This document shows, one piece after another, positions 27,339 through 35,120 of a stretch of DNA of 64,000 nt; positions within the stretch are counted from its first letter, which is position 1; each line of letters opens with the position of its first letter. Position numbers and translations under genes: made by a program. This DNA comes from Calidihabitans tengchongensis. Its GTDB lineage: Bacteria > Sysuimicrobiota > Sysuimicrobiia > Sysuimicrobiales > Kaftiobacteriaceae. The stretch covers positions 197,987 through 261,986 of the forward strand of contig JAVKIE010000002.1 of assembly GCA_031459615.1 (NCBI GenBank), written 5' to 3'. Below the pieces are notes generated by a model that ran no database searches, was not told the DNA's origin, and saw nothing but the letters and a program-made list of their open reading frames with translations.

Positions 27339-27363
27339 GCCTCCTCCTTGGACGATCGAAATG

Positions 27364-27389
27364 CGAACCGTGGTTCGGTGTAGCCGAAC
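27364..27389. promoter_or_regulatory. Operator-like overlapping palindromes before the peptide transport operon
   Basis: CGAACC-GT-GGTTCG (27364-27377) overlaps GTTCGG-TGTAG-CCGAAC (27373-27389), about 26-51 bases upstream of the binding-protein start codon. This placement suits a repressor or activator site. No matching regulator gene is in the window. Confidence 0.4.
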
Positions 27390-27705
27390 GCGGCTCTGTT
27401 AGAGGTGCATTCTTCGTTCGACGTGACCCGCCGCGACTCCTCTGGGATGCCACGTCTGCGAAGAGGGCACGGCGCCCCGCGGTCCCGGATGCCCGCAGAG
27501 GCTTCCACCTCCTTGCGGGGCGCTGGAAAACCGACAGTCATACGGAGTCATGCCGTCACTGGTCAACCAGTAGGGCAAGAACCAGTAAACACCCCCGTAC
27601 CGTCGCTCCAGGAGGGCCCCATCCTCCAGGACCCTGCGGTACCGGAGGGGAAAGGCGCCGGGCGCACCGAACCTGCCCCACAGGACCTGCCGGGAGGTGT
27701 GGAGG
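27390..27705. other. Gene-poor gap between the island and the PCD gene
   Basis: I see no convincing gene here. Short inverted repeats occur (GTACCG ~27597 with CGGTAC ~27637, GGAGG/CCTCC). A minus-strand frame through 27556-27640 reads protein-like (LEDGALLERRYGGVYWF) but has no start or ribosome site, so it could be a fragment of a lost gene. Confidence 0.3.
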
Positions 27706-27990
27706 GTGGCCGCGCTGTCCGAAGACGATGTCCGCCGCCGGCTGCAGGACCTGCCCGGGTGGGAACTCACGCCCCAGGGCATCCGGAAGACCTACCGGCG
27801 CCGGGACTTCCGGGACGCCATCCGCCTGGTGAATGCGGTGGCCGACCTCGCCGAGCAGGCGAACCACCACCCGGACATCGAGGTGGCCGGCTACAACCGG
27901 GTTACCGTCACCCTGATGACCCACAGCGAGCGGGGCGTGACCGAGAAGGACATCGCGCTGGCCTGGCAGATCGAGCAGGTGGCGCGCTGA
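27706..27990 (+). CDS. Pterin-4a-carbinolamine dehydratase
   Basis: A 94-residue PCD/DCoH-fold protein. It has the motif HHPDIEVAGYNRVTV (H54, H55) and the C-terminal GVTEKDIALAWQIE. The enzyme dehydrates 4a-hydroxytetrahydropterin. In bacteria lacking phenylalanine hydroxylase the fold is linked to molybdopterin or folate metabolism. GTG 27706 is preferred because GGGAGG lies eight bases upstream; GTG 27697 would add three residues. No aromatic hydroxylase gene is nearby. Confidence 0.9.
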   Translation: MAALSEDDVRRRLQDLPGWELTPQGIRKTYRRRDFRDAIRLVNAVADLAEQANHHPDIEVAGYNRVTVTLMTHSERGVTEKDIALAWQIEQVAR

Positions 27991-28033
27991 AGGCGGCGGA
28001 GGCTGCGCCGTCGTGGCGTCCTGCGTCCGTGGG

Positions 28034-28363
28034 TCAGACGGCGAAGCCCATGCTCTGGAGGGCCAGGCGGCCCTCCTCGGTCAGCCGCTCGGGCGTCCAG
28101 GGCGGGACCCACACGAAGTTCACGGTGACCCGCTCGGCGCCGATGGCCTGCAGCTTGTTCTCGATCTCGGCGGCAATGTGGGGGCCGATGGGACAGCCCA
28201 CCGCGGTCAGGGTCATGGTGATGGCCACGTCGGCGCCCGTCACCTGGAGGTCGTAGATCAGGCCCAGATCCCAGATGTTGACGGGAATCTCGGGATCGTA
28301 GATCGTCCGCAGGACCTGGATCACCTGGTCCCGGGTCAGCGGATCGGCCACCAATTCCGACAT
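28034..28363 (-). CDS. MIP18/SufT-like (DUF59) iron-sulfur assembly factor
   Basis: A 109-residue DUF59 protein with the family motifs YDPEIPVNIWDLGLIY and the cysteine motif VGCPIG, then VNFVWVPPWTPERLTEEGR. Relatives (SufT, MIP18, PaaD) help mature Fe-S proteins. ATG 28363 is chosen over ATG 28372 because the second lies inside the -10 box of an excellent promoter. Transcription should begin at or one base before 28363, giving a leaderless message. It stands alone and converges with the PCD gene. Confidence 0.88.
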   Translation of the reverse strand: MSELVADPLTRDQVIQVLRTIYDPEIPVNIWDLGLIYDLQVTGADVAITMTLTAVGCPIGPHIAAEIENKLQAIGAERVTVNFVWVPPWTPERLTEEGRLALQSMGFAV

Positions 28364-28370
28364 CGGTGTC

Positions 28371-28400
28371 ATTGTAGCAGCCCCGCCGGCGACGGGTCAA
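28371..28400 (-). promoter_or_regulatory. Promoter of the SufT-like gene
   Basis: Minus strand: TTGACC (28400-28395), an 18-base spacer ending in TGC, then TACAAT (28376-28371). It is both near-consensus and extended -10. The predicted start is ~28364. Confidence 0.8.
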
Positions 28401-28425
28401 AGCGGCGGGGGAGGGGAGCGGTGCG

Positions 28426-31101
28426 GTGCGCCTGCGGGCGGTGCTGATCGGGCTTCTGGTGCTGCTGGCGGTGGTGGCCCCCACCCTGGCCCGGTGGTAC
28501 ACGGACTGGTTGTGGTTCGGAGAGGTGGGCTACCGGCGGGTGTTCTGGGTGCCGCTGCTGTCGCGGCTGGGCGTCACCGCCGCGTTCGGCGGCACGCTGT
28601 GGGCCCTGTTGTGGGTGAATCTGCGGGTGTTCCTGGGCCGGCCGGCGCCCGACGAGGTCATCGATCTGGAACTGGACCGCCGGGGCCGGCGGATCTACCG
28701 GCGGGTCCGCCGCCGGCCCTCCCTCACGGCGTCCGCCCTCCTGGGGGCGGTGGCGGTGGTGGCCGGGTGGACCGTCTCGTCCCGCTGGCCCATGTTCGTT
28801 CAGTTCGTCCACGCGCAGCCCTTCGGGGTGACGGACCCGATCTTCGGCCGGGATGTCGGGTTCTTCGTGTTCCGCCTGCCGGTCTGGCAGTTTGTGGAGC
28901 GGTGGCTGTTCGGGTGGCTGGCGGTGGTCGCGGTCGCCGTGGCGGCGGGCTACGTCCTGCTGTTCCCTCCGTCGATGCTACGCGGGATCTGGAGCCTCCG
29001 CCCGGCCGCCCGGGTGCACCTGAGCCTGCTGGCCGGGGCGCTGCTCCTGGTGCGGGGGTGGGGATTCTGGCTGGACGCCTACGGGCTGCTGACCTCTCCC
29101 CACGGCGCCATCTACGGAGCCAGTTACACCGACGTGCACGCGACCCTGCCGGCCCTGCGGCTGCTGGCGGCGCTCGCGGTGGCGGGCGCGGCCCTGATGG
29201 CGGCCAACGCGGCGTTGCGCACCCTGCGCCTGGCGGTGGGCACGGTGCTGGTGATGGCGGTGGCGTGGGTGGTGGGCGTGGGCGTCTATCCCCGGCTGGT
29301 GCAGCAGCTGCGGGTCGCGCCCAACGAGCTGACGGTGGAGACGCCGTACCTGCGCATGGGAATCGCCGCCACCCTGCGCGCCTTCGGGCTGGACCGGGTG
29401 CGGGAGAGGGAGTTCGCTCCCGAGGCGCTCACTCCCGACGTGGTGGCCCGCAACCGCGAGACCCTGGACAACGTGCGCCTGTGGGACTACCGACCCCTGC
29501 TGGCCGCCTACCGGCAGCTGCAGGCCCTGCGGCCCTACTACGTCTTCGCGGACGTGGACATTGACCGCTACCGCATCGGCGGCCAGCAGCGCCAGGTGAT
29601 GCTGGCCGCCCGGGAGCTGGATACCAGCCTGCTGCCCGATCCCGCCCGCACCTGGGTCAACCAGCACCTGGTCTACACCCACGGCTACGGGGTGGTCATG
29701 AGCCCCGTCAACCGGGTGTCGGAGGAAGGGATGCCCGAGTTCTTTCTCAAGGACATCCCCCCCTCCGGGGTCCCCGAACTGCGCCTGGACCGGCCCCAGA
29801 TCTACTTCGGCGAGCGCACGGCCGGCTACGTGGTGGTCCAGACCCGGGTGCAGGAGCTGGACTACCCCCGGGGCGACGAGAACGTGTACACGACCTACCG
29901 GGGCCGCGGCGGCATTCCGCTGACGCCGCTGCGGCGGATGGCGTTCGCCTACCGTTTCGGCGATCTGCGCCTGGCCCTCTCGTCGGACATCTCGTCCCGC
30001 AGCCGGCTGCTGTTCGCCCGCGCCGTGCCCGAGCGGGTCCGGCGCATTGCGCCGTTTCTGACCTACGACCGCGACCCCTACCTGGTGGTGGTCGGAGGCC
30101 GGCTGGTGTGGATTCTGGACGCCTACACCACCTCCAGCCGCTATCCCTACTCCACCCCCCACCGCGGGATCAACTACATCCGCAACTCGGTGAAGGTGGT
30201 GGTGGACGCGTACGACGGCACGGTGGATTTCTACCTGGTCGACCCCACCGATCCGGTGGCCGCCACCTTTGCCCGCGTCTTCCCCACCCTGTTCACGCCG
30301 GCATCGGCGATGCCGGCGGACCTGGCGGCCCACCTGCGCTACCCGGTGGACCTGTTCGAGATCCAGGCCCGGGTGTACGCCACGTTCCACATGCGGGATC
30401 CCCGGGTCTTCTACAACCGGGAGGACGTCTGGGCCGTGCCCACCGAGCTGTTCGGGGACGACACGGTGCCGGTGGAGCCCTACTACGTGACCCTGCGCCT
30501 GGAGGACAGCCCGCGGCCCGAATTCGTCCTCATCCTGCCCCTGGCGCCCGCCGGCCGGGACAACATGATCGCCTGGATGGCGGCCCGCAACGACCCGCCG
30601 CACTACGGCCAGCTGGTGGTCTACCGGTTTCCCAAGGATCGGCTGGCGTTCGGCCCCATGCAGGTGGAGTCCCGCATCAACCAGGACCCGGTCATCTCCC
30701 AGCAGCTGACGCTGTGGAACCAGGAGGGCTCGCGGGTGATCCGGGGCAACCTGCTGGTGATCCCGCTGGAAAACGCCCTGCTCTATGTGGAGCCGCTGTT
30801 CCTGCAGGCCACCCGCAGCCAGCTGCCGGAACTGAAGCGGGTGATTGTGGCCAGCGGGCCGCGGATCGTGATGGAGGACAGCCTGGAGGCCGCCGTGACC
30901 CGGCTGCTGGCCGGCCGGCCTTCGCCGGCAGCCGCCCCGGCTCCGGGCGGACTGCCGGCCGGGGCCGCCGACCTGATCCGCGAGGCGGCGGCGGCCTACC
31001 GCCGGGCCCGGCAGCTCCTGCAGCAGGGGGACCTTCCCGGCTTCGCCCGGGAGATCGACCGCCTGGGCGAGATCCTGCGCCGCCTGGAAGACGTGCGGTA
31101 G
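28426..31101 (+). CDS. UPF0182 family integral membrane protein
   Basis: An 891-residue protein of the UPF0182 family (function unknown). About seven transmembrane segments fill the first ~300 residues and a large soluble domain follows. The N-terminus has the typical WYTDWLWFGEVGYRRVFW, and later family marks include YFGERTAGYVVV and NYIRNSVKVVVDAYDG. A C-terminal proline/alanine linker precedes a helical tail (~855-891). GTG 28426 follows GAGGGGAG by about 8 bases. It diverges from the SufT-like gene, whose start is only 63 bases away. Family members occur mostly in Actinobacteria, Cyanobacteria and some Firmicutes. Confidence 0.9.
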   Translation: MRLRAVLIGLLVLLAVVAPTLARWYTDWLWFGEVGYRRVFWVPLLSRLGVTAAFGGTLWALLWVNLRVFLGRPAPDEVIDLELDRRGRRIYRRVRRRPSLTASALLGAVAVVAGWTVSSRWPMFVQFVHAQPFGVTDPIFGRDVGFFVFRLPVWQFVERWLFGWLAVVAVAVAAGYVLLFPPSMLRGIWSLRPAARVHLSLLAGALLLVRGWGFWLDAYGLLTSPHGAIYGASYTDVHATLPALRLLAALAVAGAALMAANAALRTLRLAVGTVLVMAVAWVVGVGVYPRLVQQLRVAPNELTVETPYLRMGIAATLRAFGLDRVREREFAPEALTPDVVARNRETLDNVRLWDYRPLLAAYRQLQALRPYYVFADVDIDRYRIGGQQRQVMLAARELDTSLLPDPARTWVNQHLVYTHGYGVVMSPVNRVSEEGMPEFFLKDIPPSGVPELRLDRPQIYFGERTAGYVVVQTRVQELDYPRGDENVYTTYRGRGGIPLTPLRRMAFAYRFGDLRLALSSDISSRSRLLFARAVPERVRRIAPFLTYDRDPYLVVVGGRLVWILDAYTTSSRYPYSTPHRGINYIRNSVKVVVDAYDGTVDFYLVDPTDPVAATFARVFPTLFTPASAMPADLAAHLRYPVDLFEIQARVYATFHMRDPRVFYNREDVWAVPTELFGDDTVPVEPYYVTLRLEDSPRPEFVLILPLAPAGRDNMIAWMAARNDPPHYGQLVVYRFPKDRLAFGPMQVESRINQDPVISQQLTLWNQEGSRVIRGNLLVIPLENALLYVEPLFLQATRSQLPELKRVIVASGPRIVMEDSLEAAVTRLLAGRPSPAAAPAPGGLPAGAADLIREAAAAYRRARQLLQQGDLPGFAREIDRLGEILRRLEDVR

Positions 31102-31105
31102 GCTT

Positions 31106-31252
31106 CTACGTCTCGTGATCGGGGCGCGCCGTCCGGTCGGAGCGTTGTTCTTCCTCCGGGCGCCGGCGCGGGGTGCGCGGATCCCGCTCAGAGGCCTCCT
31201 CAGGCTGCCAGGATCCCACCCACAGGGCCAGGGGGTCCGTCGGGCGTTCCAT
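31106..31252 (-). CDS. Small hypothetical protein (48 residues)
   Basis: ATG 31252 is preceded by GGAGGAGGG seven bases upstream, which is as good as any start in the window. The product begins MERPTDPLALWVGSWQP and then becomes strongly charged (Arg/Glu/Asp-rich). I recognise no family. A long leader with a perfect 7-bp hairpin and a possible extended -10 (31300-31372) lies upstream. It faces the end of UPF0182 with only four bases between stop codons. The ribosome site and leader make it a plausible real small gene. Confidence 0.45.
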   Translation of the reverse strand: MERPTDPLALWVGSWQPEEASERDPRTPRRRPEEEQRSDRTARPDHET

Positions 31253-31299
31253 GGGCGTCCCTCCTCCGGGCGCCACGCCCCGCGGGGGCCCGCACATGC

Positions 31300-31372
31300 G
31301 CAGACGCCCCCGCCGTCTGCGAGGGCGTCGCGGCCCCACCCGTGTCGGTATAGTTCGCACAGTAGAATAGCA
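31300..31372 (-). promoter_or_regulatory. Leader of the small gene: extended -10 and hairpin
   Basis: Minus strand: TGC-TATTCT at 31372-31364 resembles the other extended -10 boxes. Downstream, GCAGACG/CGTCTGC (31320-31314 with 31306-31300) forms a perfect 7-bp hairpin in the untranslated leader. Confidence 0.35.
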
Positions 31373-31402
31373 TGCCCGCGCGAGGCAGGGAAGAGAGGCC
31401 GG

Positions 31403-32512
31403 TCAGGCCGTGTAGGTGGCCGCCCGCACCGTGTAGGCTTGCACCCGGTCCATCCGCACCCGCACCCCCAAACCCGGAGACGAGGGCACCGGCACCGTGC
31501 CGTCCGGGGCAAGGGTCACCGGGGGGTCGATCAGGTCCTCGTGGTAGTAACGGTCGCTGGCCGACAGGTCGGCCGGCAGGCGGAAGTTGGGCAGGGAGGC
31601 CAGGGCCAGGTTGGCCGCCCGCCCGATCCCGGTCTCCAGCAGCCCGCCGCACCACACCGGAATGCCGGACGTCTGGCAGAGATCGTGGGTGGCCACGGCC
31701 GCGGTGAGGCCTCCCAGCCGCGCGGCCTTGATGTTGATGACCCGACAGCTGCCCAGCTGCAGGGCTTTGCGGGCGTGCTCGGGGGAGACGATGGATTCGT
31801 CCAGGCACAGCGGCGTGCGCAGCCGGGCCTGCAGCGCCGCGTGGTCCACCAGGTCGTCCTCCCCCAGGGGCTGCTCGATCATCAGCAGCCCGAAGTCGTC
31901 CATCGCCCGGAAGACGTCGGCCTGCTCCAGGGTGTAGGCGGAGTTGGCATCCACCTGCAGGGGGATCGATCCGAATGCCTTCCGCACCCGCCGCACCACC
32001 TCCACGTCCCACCCCGGCTGGATCTTGATCTTGATGCGGCGGTATCCCCGTCCCAGGAACTCCTCGATGCGCCGCAGCAGCGCGTCTACCGTGGGCTCGA
32101 TCCCCAGGCTCACCCCCGCCTCCACGGCCGACCGCACGCCGCCCAGGGCCCGGGCCAGGGGAAGGCCGCCGCGGCGGCAGTGCAGGTCCCACAGGGCCGC
32201 CTCCACCCCCGCCTTGGCCATGTGGTGGCGACGGAGGTGGCGGACCAGGGCCGGGAAGTCCCGGGGATGCTCCAGGGGCCGGCTCAGGACCAGGGGGAGG
32301 ATGAACGCCTCCAGGACGTGCCAGGCTGTACCGGTGGTTTCCTCGTTGTACAGGGGCGCGCGTTCCACGGGCACCTCGCCCCAGCCCTCCTGCTCTCCGT
32401 CATCCAGCCGCACCAGCAGGCAGCTGTGGGACGTCTGGCGGCCGAAACTGGTCTGGAAGGGAAAGACCAGGGGCAGCTCGACCTCCCGGACCTCGACCCG
32501 GCGGATCCTCAC
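31403..32512 (-). CDS. N-succinylamino acid racemase / o-succinylbenzoate synthase family
   Basis: A 369-residue enolase-superfamily enzyme of the MLE subgroup. The acid-base lysines are K161/K163 in KIKIQPG and K262 in NIKAARLGG. Metal ligands are D188 (VDANSAY), E213 (IEQPLG) and D238 (CLDES). GTG 32512 overlaps the GNAT stop as GTGA. The GNAT-racemase pair matches operons where D-amino acids are N-succinylated and racemised on the way to L-amino acids (characterised in Geobacillus). No menaquinone gene is adjacent, so N-succinylamino acid racemase is favoured over OSBS. Confidence 0.88.
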   Translation of the reverse strand: MRIRRVEVREVELPLVFPFQTSFGRQTSHSCLLVRLDDGEQEGWGEVPVERAPLYNEETTGTAWHVLEAFILPLVLSRPLEHPRDFPALVRHLRRHHMAKAGVEAALWDLHCRRGGLPLARALGGVRSAVEAGVSLGIEPTVDALLRRIEEFLGRGYRRIKIKIQPGWDVEVVRRVRKAFGSIPLQVDANSAYTLEQADVFRAMDDFGLLMIEQPLGEDDLVDHAALQARLRTPLCLDESIVSPEHARKALQLGSCRVINIKAARLGGLTAAVATHDLCQTSGIPVWCGGLLETGIGRAANLALASLPNFRLPADLSASDRYYHEDLIDPPVTLAPDGTVPVPSSPGLGVRVRMDRVQAYTVRAATYTA

Positions 32513-33339
32513 CGCGTCTCCTCCTGGCCGGCCCGCGCCAGCACATACGACCCCGCGGGGTCGCCGGGCCGCCCCACGAAGTCCACCGCCCGGTAGCCCC
32601 GCTCCAGGCTGTGCAGGAACGCCTGCCGCGTCGCCAGCCGCCAGGCCAACGCCAGGCCGGGGGCGCGCGCCCGCAGGCCCGCCAGATCCGCGGGAATGTC
32701 CAGGAGCACCGTGGGCGCGTCGGCGGGGGTCAGGGGTCCGGGGGTGGGCCCCGCCTCGCCGGGCAGCGCCCGCAGGATGCGGGGGGCCTCGGGCCACGTC
32801 GGGGCGGGGCGGCGCCCCTCCAGGCGCTCCACCACCCGGGTGTCCCGCAGCCACCAGTCCACCTCGAGGCGATCGGTGGGCAGGCCGCGGTTGAGAGCGT
32901 CGTCCATCTCCCCGTAGTAGTCCACCAGGTACCGCGCCGCCACCGCGCCCAGCTTGCGCAGGTTGAAGGCGGCGTTGCGGCTCTGCAACGGGTCGAACGT
33001 CCACACCATGCGGTCCAGCCCGCGGGCGAGGGCGGCGTCCCGCTGGGCGCGCTTGAGGGCGTAGCCCACGTCCCGGTCCTGGTAGTCCGGGTGGACGCCG
33101 GCCATGTGCGAGTAGAACAGCGGCCGCCCCTCCCGCAGGCCGACAAAGCCGTAGCAGAACCCCACCAGCGTGCCGTCGGACGCGAAGGCGCCCAGCACGA
33201 CGCCCCCGGCGCTGGCCGCCGCCAGCAGCTGGTGGACGGGCACGATCTCCCTCTCGGGCATGCCCCACACCCGCGCCTGCATCTCCTCCACGGCCCGCAG
33301 CTCGGCAACGCGGGTCAGGGCGCGTACGGTCACGTCCAT
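32509..33339 (-). CDS. GNAT acyltransferase, probable D-amino acid N-succinyltransferase
   Basis: A 276-residue protein with a GNAT fold in the first ~170 residues (EEMQARVWGMPEREIVP, then HMAGVHPDYQDRDVGYALK as the CoA-binding region). A C-terminal region (~180-276) is peculiar to this subfamily. Translational overlap with the racemase gene supports a shared pathway in which it succinylates an amino acid. The acyl donor cannot be read from sequence. ATG 33339 lies just after an A-rich stretch (GCGAAAAAAACTTTTCACCC in the message) without a clear ribosome site. Confidence 0.82.
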   Translation of the reverse strand: MDVTVRALTRVAELRAVEEMQARVWGMPEREIVPVHQLLAAASAGGVVLGAFASDGTLVGFCYGFVGLREGRPLFYSHMAGVHPDYQDRDVGYALKRAQRDAALARGLDRMVWTFDPLQSRNAAFNLRKLGAVAARYLVDYYGEMDDALNRGLPTDRLEVDWWLRDTRVVERLEGRRPAPTWPEAPRILRALPGEAGPTPGPLTPADAPTVLLDIPADLAGLRARAPGLALAWRLATRQAFLHSLERGYRAVDFVGRPGDPAGSYVLARAGQEETR

Positions 33340-33514
33340 GGGTGAAAAGTTTTTTTCGCCGCGGTGCAGGAAATCCTTGCGTCGGCGTCGGAAGCATAGT
33401 CAGGCACCCGGGGCTGCACGCCGGGGCGTACGGGCAGAGAGCAGGATGCACGGGCGCGCTGAGTGACACCTCGGTGCGCGATCACGGGCGCAACAGCGCG
33501 AAGGGGGGAGCTCA

Positions 33515-33553
33515 GTGGCGAAGAAGAAGGCAGCCAAGAAGAAGAAGAAGTAG
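33515..33553 (+). CDS. Possible 12-residue lysine-rich micropeptide
   Basis: GTG 33515 follows AAGGGGGGAG with five bases spacing and opens MAKKKAAKKKKK, then TAG. The peptide is 9 Lys, 2 Ala and the initiator. A perfect 12-bp hairpin lies 78 bases downstream. It stands alone in a 326-base gap. It may be a real micropeptide, a translated regulatory RNA, or a chance frame; the ribosome site is the main support. Confidence 0.35.
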   Translation: MAKKKAAKKKKK

Positions 33554-33630
33554 TGGTCATCACGAGCCTGTGCTCCGCGCCTGCGGGCGCGGGCGGTGGA
33601 GACCCCACCGACGAGCAGACGCTCGTGGGC

Positions 33631-33666
33631 GGCGACGGCCACCGACGTGGCCGTCGCCGCGCCGTT
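33631..33666 (+). terminator. Perfect 12-bp hairpin with short T-run
   Basis: GGCGACGGCCAC (33631-33642), loop CGAC, GTGGCCGTCGCC (33647-33658), then GCGCCGTTT. It lies between the micropeptide frame and the convergent pncB stop. The T-run is weak, so termination is likely but not certain. Confidence 0.55.
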
Positions 33667-35069
33667 TAGCGGGGGGAATCGCCGGGCCGGGCGGCGGCCT
33701 GGAACATCTGGGCCTGCAGCGCCCGCAGTTCCGGGCTGAGGGACACCGGCGACGGCGGCGTGCCGTGCAGCACCCGCAGCGGCGGCGGCAGGTCCCGCAG
33801 GGCCGCAGCGCACCGCGCCCGCATCTGGGCCAGGGAATCCTGCCTGATCACCCGCCCGCCCGACATCACCGGGACCAGCAACGGGGTGGACCCGGGAGGC
33901 GCGGGTTCCTCCCGGAGGGCGATGGTGTCCTGCAGGCCGCCGTCGGCGGTGCGCGCCCGCCAGACCTGCTTGCGCCCGGGCAGGGTGGCCTTGCCCGCCG
34001 ACAGCTTGATCTTGGGGCCGGCGGTGTCCTCCACCAGCTTGTAGACCCCGCCCAGGCTGGGCGCGTCCTCCGAGGTCCCCATGCGGGTGCCCACCCCGAA
34101 GGCCTGGGCCGCCGCCCCCCGGGCCAGGACCTCGGCGATCTTGTACTCGTCGAGGTCGCCGCTGAGGATGATCTGGACGTCGACCAGGCCGGCCTCGTCG
34201 AAGATGGCCCGCACCCGGCGGCTGACCTCCGCCAGCTGGTCCAGGCTCTCGTAGCTGTCGATGCGGACCCCGCGCAGCCTGTCCCCCCGGGCGGCCATCT
34301 CCCGGGCCACCGCCACCGCGTGGCGCGCCCCCTGCAGGGTGTCGTAGGTGTCGATGAGGAGGATGGCGTTGCGGGGGAAGTCCCGGGCGAACGCCCGGAA
34401 GGCGGTCAGCTCGTCGGGGTACGACATCACGTAGGAGTGGGCCATGGTGCCGTACACCGGGATCCCGTACAGCAGCCCGGCCAGCACGTTGGACGTCCCG
34501 GCGCACCCCGCCACGTAGGAGGCCCGGGCGGCCTTCAGGGCGGCGTCGGCGCCGTGGTCACGGCGGGGGGAGAAGTCCACCACGGCCCGCCCGCCTGCGG
34601 CCAGGACGACCCGCGCGGCCTTGCTGGCGATCATCACCTGGAAGTTGAACGTGTTCAGCAGGAACGTTTCCACCAGCTGCGCCTCGATGCGCGGTGCGGT
34701 CACCTCCACCAGGGGCTCCGGGGGGAAGACCACTTCGCCCTCCGGCACCGCCCACACGTCCCCGGTGAACCGGAACTCCCGCAGGTAGTCCAGGAAGGCG
34801 TCGCTGAACAGCCGCAGCCCTCGCAGGTAGGCGATCGCTTCGTCCGTAAAGCGCACCGCCTCCAGGTAGGCCAGGGCCGTCTCCAGGCCGGCGCTGACCA
34901 GGAAGGCCCGGTTGGGCGGCAAGCTCCGCACAAACAGGTCGAAGGTGGCCTGATCGTTCAGCCCTTCCCGCAGGTAGCTGTCGGCCATCACCAGTTCGTA
35001 CAGATCGACCAGCAGCCCCAGGGTGTCGGGCGTCACAAACCCAAACTCCGGATACCGCTCGCCGCCCAT
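33666..35069 (-). CDS. pncB: Nicotinate phosphoribosyltransferase
   Basis: A 467-residue enzyme of NAD salvage that forms nicotinate mononucleotide from nicotinate, PRPP and ATP. Early DLYELVMADSYL, the conserved FSPRRDHGADAALKAARASYVAG (catalytic histidine in DHG) and the PRPP-side ILSGDLDEYKI and GVGTRMGTSEDAP are all present. It is of the shorter NAPRTase type. It lies downstream of corA and is separated from it by a family A pyrimidine tract. No other NAD genes are nearby. Confidence 0.94.
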   Translation of the reverse strand: MGGERYPEFGFVTPDTLGLLVDLYELVMADSYLREGLNDQATFDLFVRSLPPNRAFLVSAGLETALAYLEAVRFTDEAIAYLRGLRLFSDAFLDYLREFRFTGDVWAVPEGEVVFPPEPLVEVTAPRIEAQLVETFLLNTFNFQVMIASKAARVVLAAGGRAVVDFSPRRDHGADAALKAARASYVAGCAGTSNVLAGLLYGIPVYGTMAHSYVMSYPDELTAFRAFARDFPRNAILLIDTYDTLQGARHAVAVAREMAARGDRLRGVRIDSYESLDQLAEVSRRVRAIFDEAGLVDVQIILSGDLDEYKIAEVLARGAAAQAFGVGTRMGTSEDAPSLGGVYKLVEDTAGPKIKLSAGKATLPGRKQVWRARTADGGLQDTIALREEPAPPGSTPLLVPVMSGGRVIRQDSLAQMRARCAAALRDLPPPLRVLHGTPPSPVSLSPELRALQAQMFQAAARPGDSPR

Positions 35070-35091
35070 CCGTCTGCGTCCGTCGCCCCTC

Positions 35092-35120
35092 GTCCTTCTT
35101 CCCTCTTCCCTTTTCCCTGT
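35092..35120. repeat. Pyrimidine-tract repeat (family A)
   Basis: TCCTTCTTCCCTCTTCCCTT-type tract between corA and pncB, both leftward. It is purine-rich in the message. Confidence 0.75.

Noticed and set aside
27399..27782. Minus-strand 127-codon frame before the PCD gene
   Set aside because: A short stretch looks protein-like, but it overlaps the PCD gene and has no ribosome site or family motif; at most a fragment.
32513..33469. Apparent fusion of a large N-terminal extension to the racemase
   Set aside because: The frame upstream of GTG 32512 is a shadow of the GNAT gene; the GTGA overlap gives a natural start.
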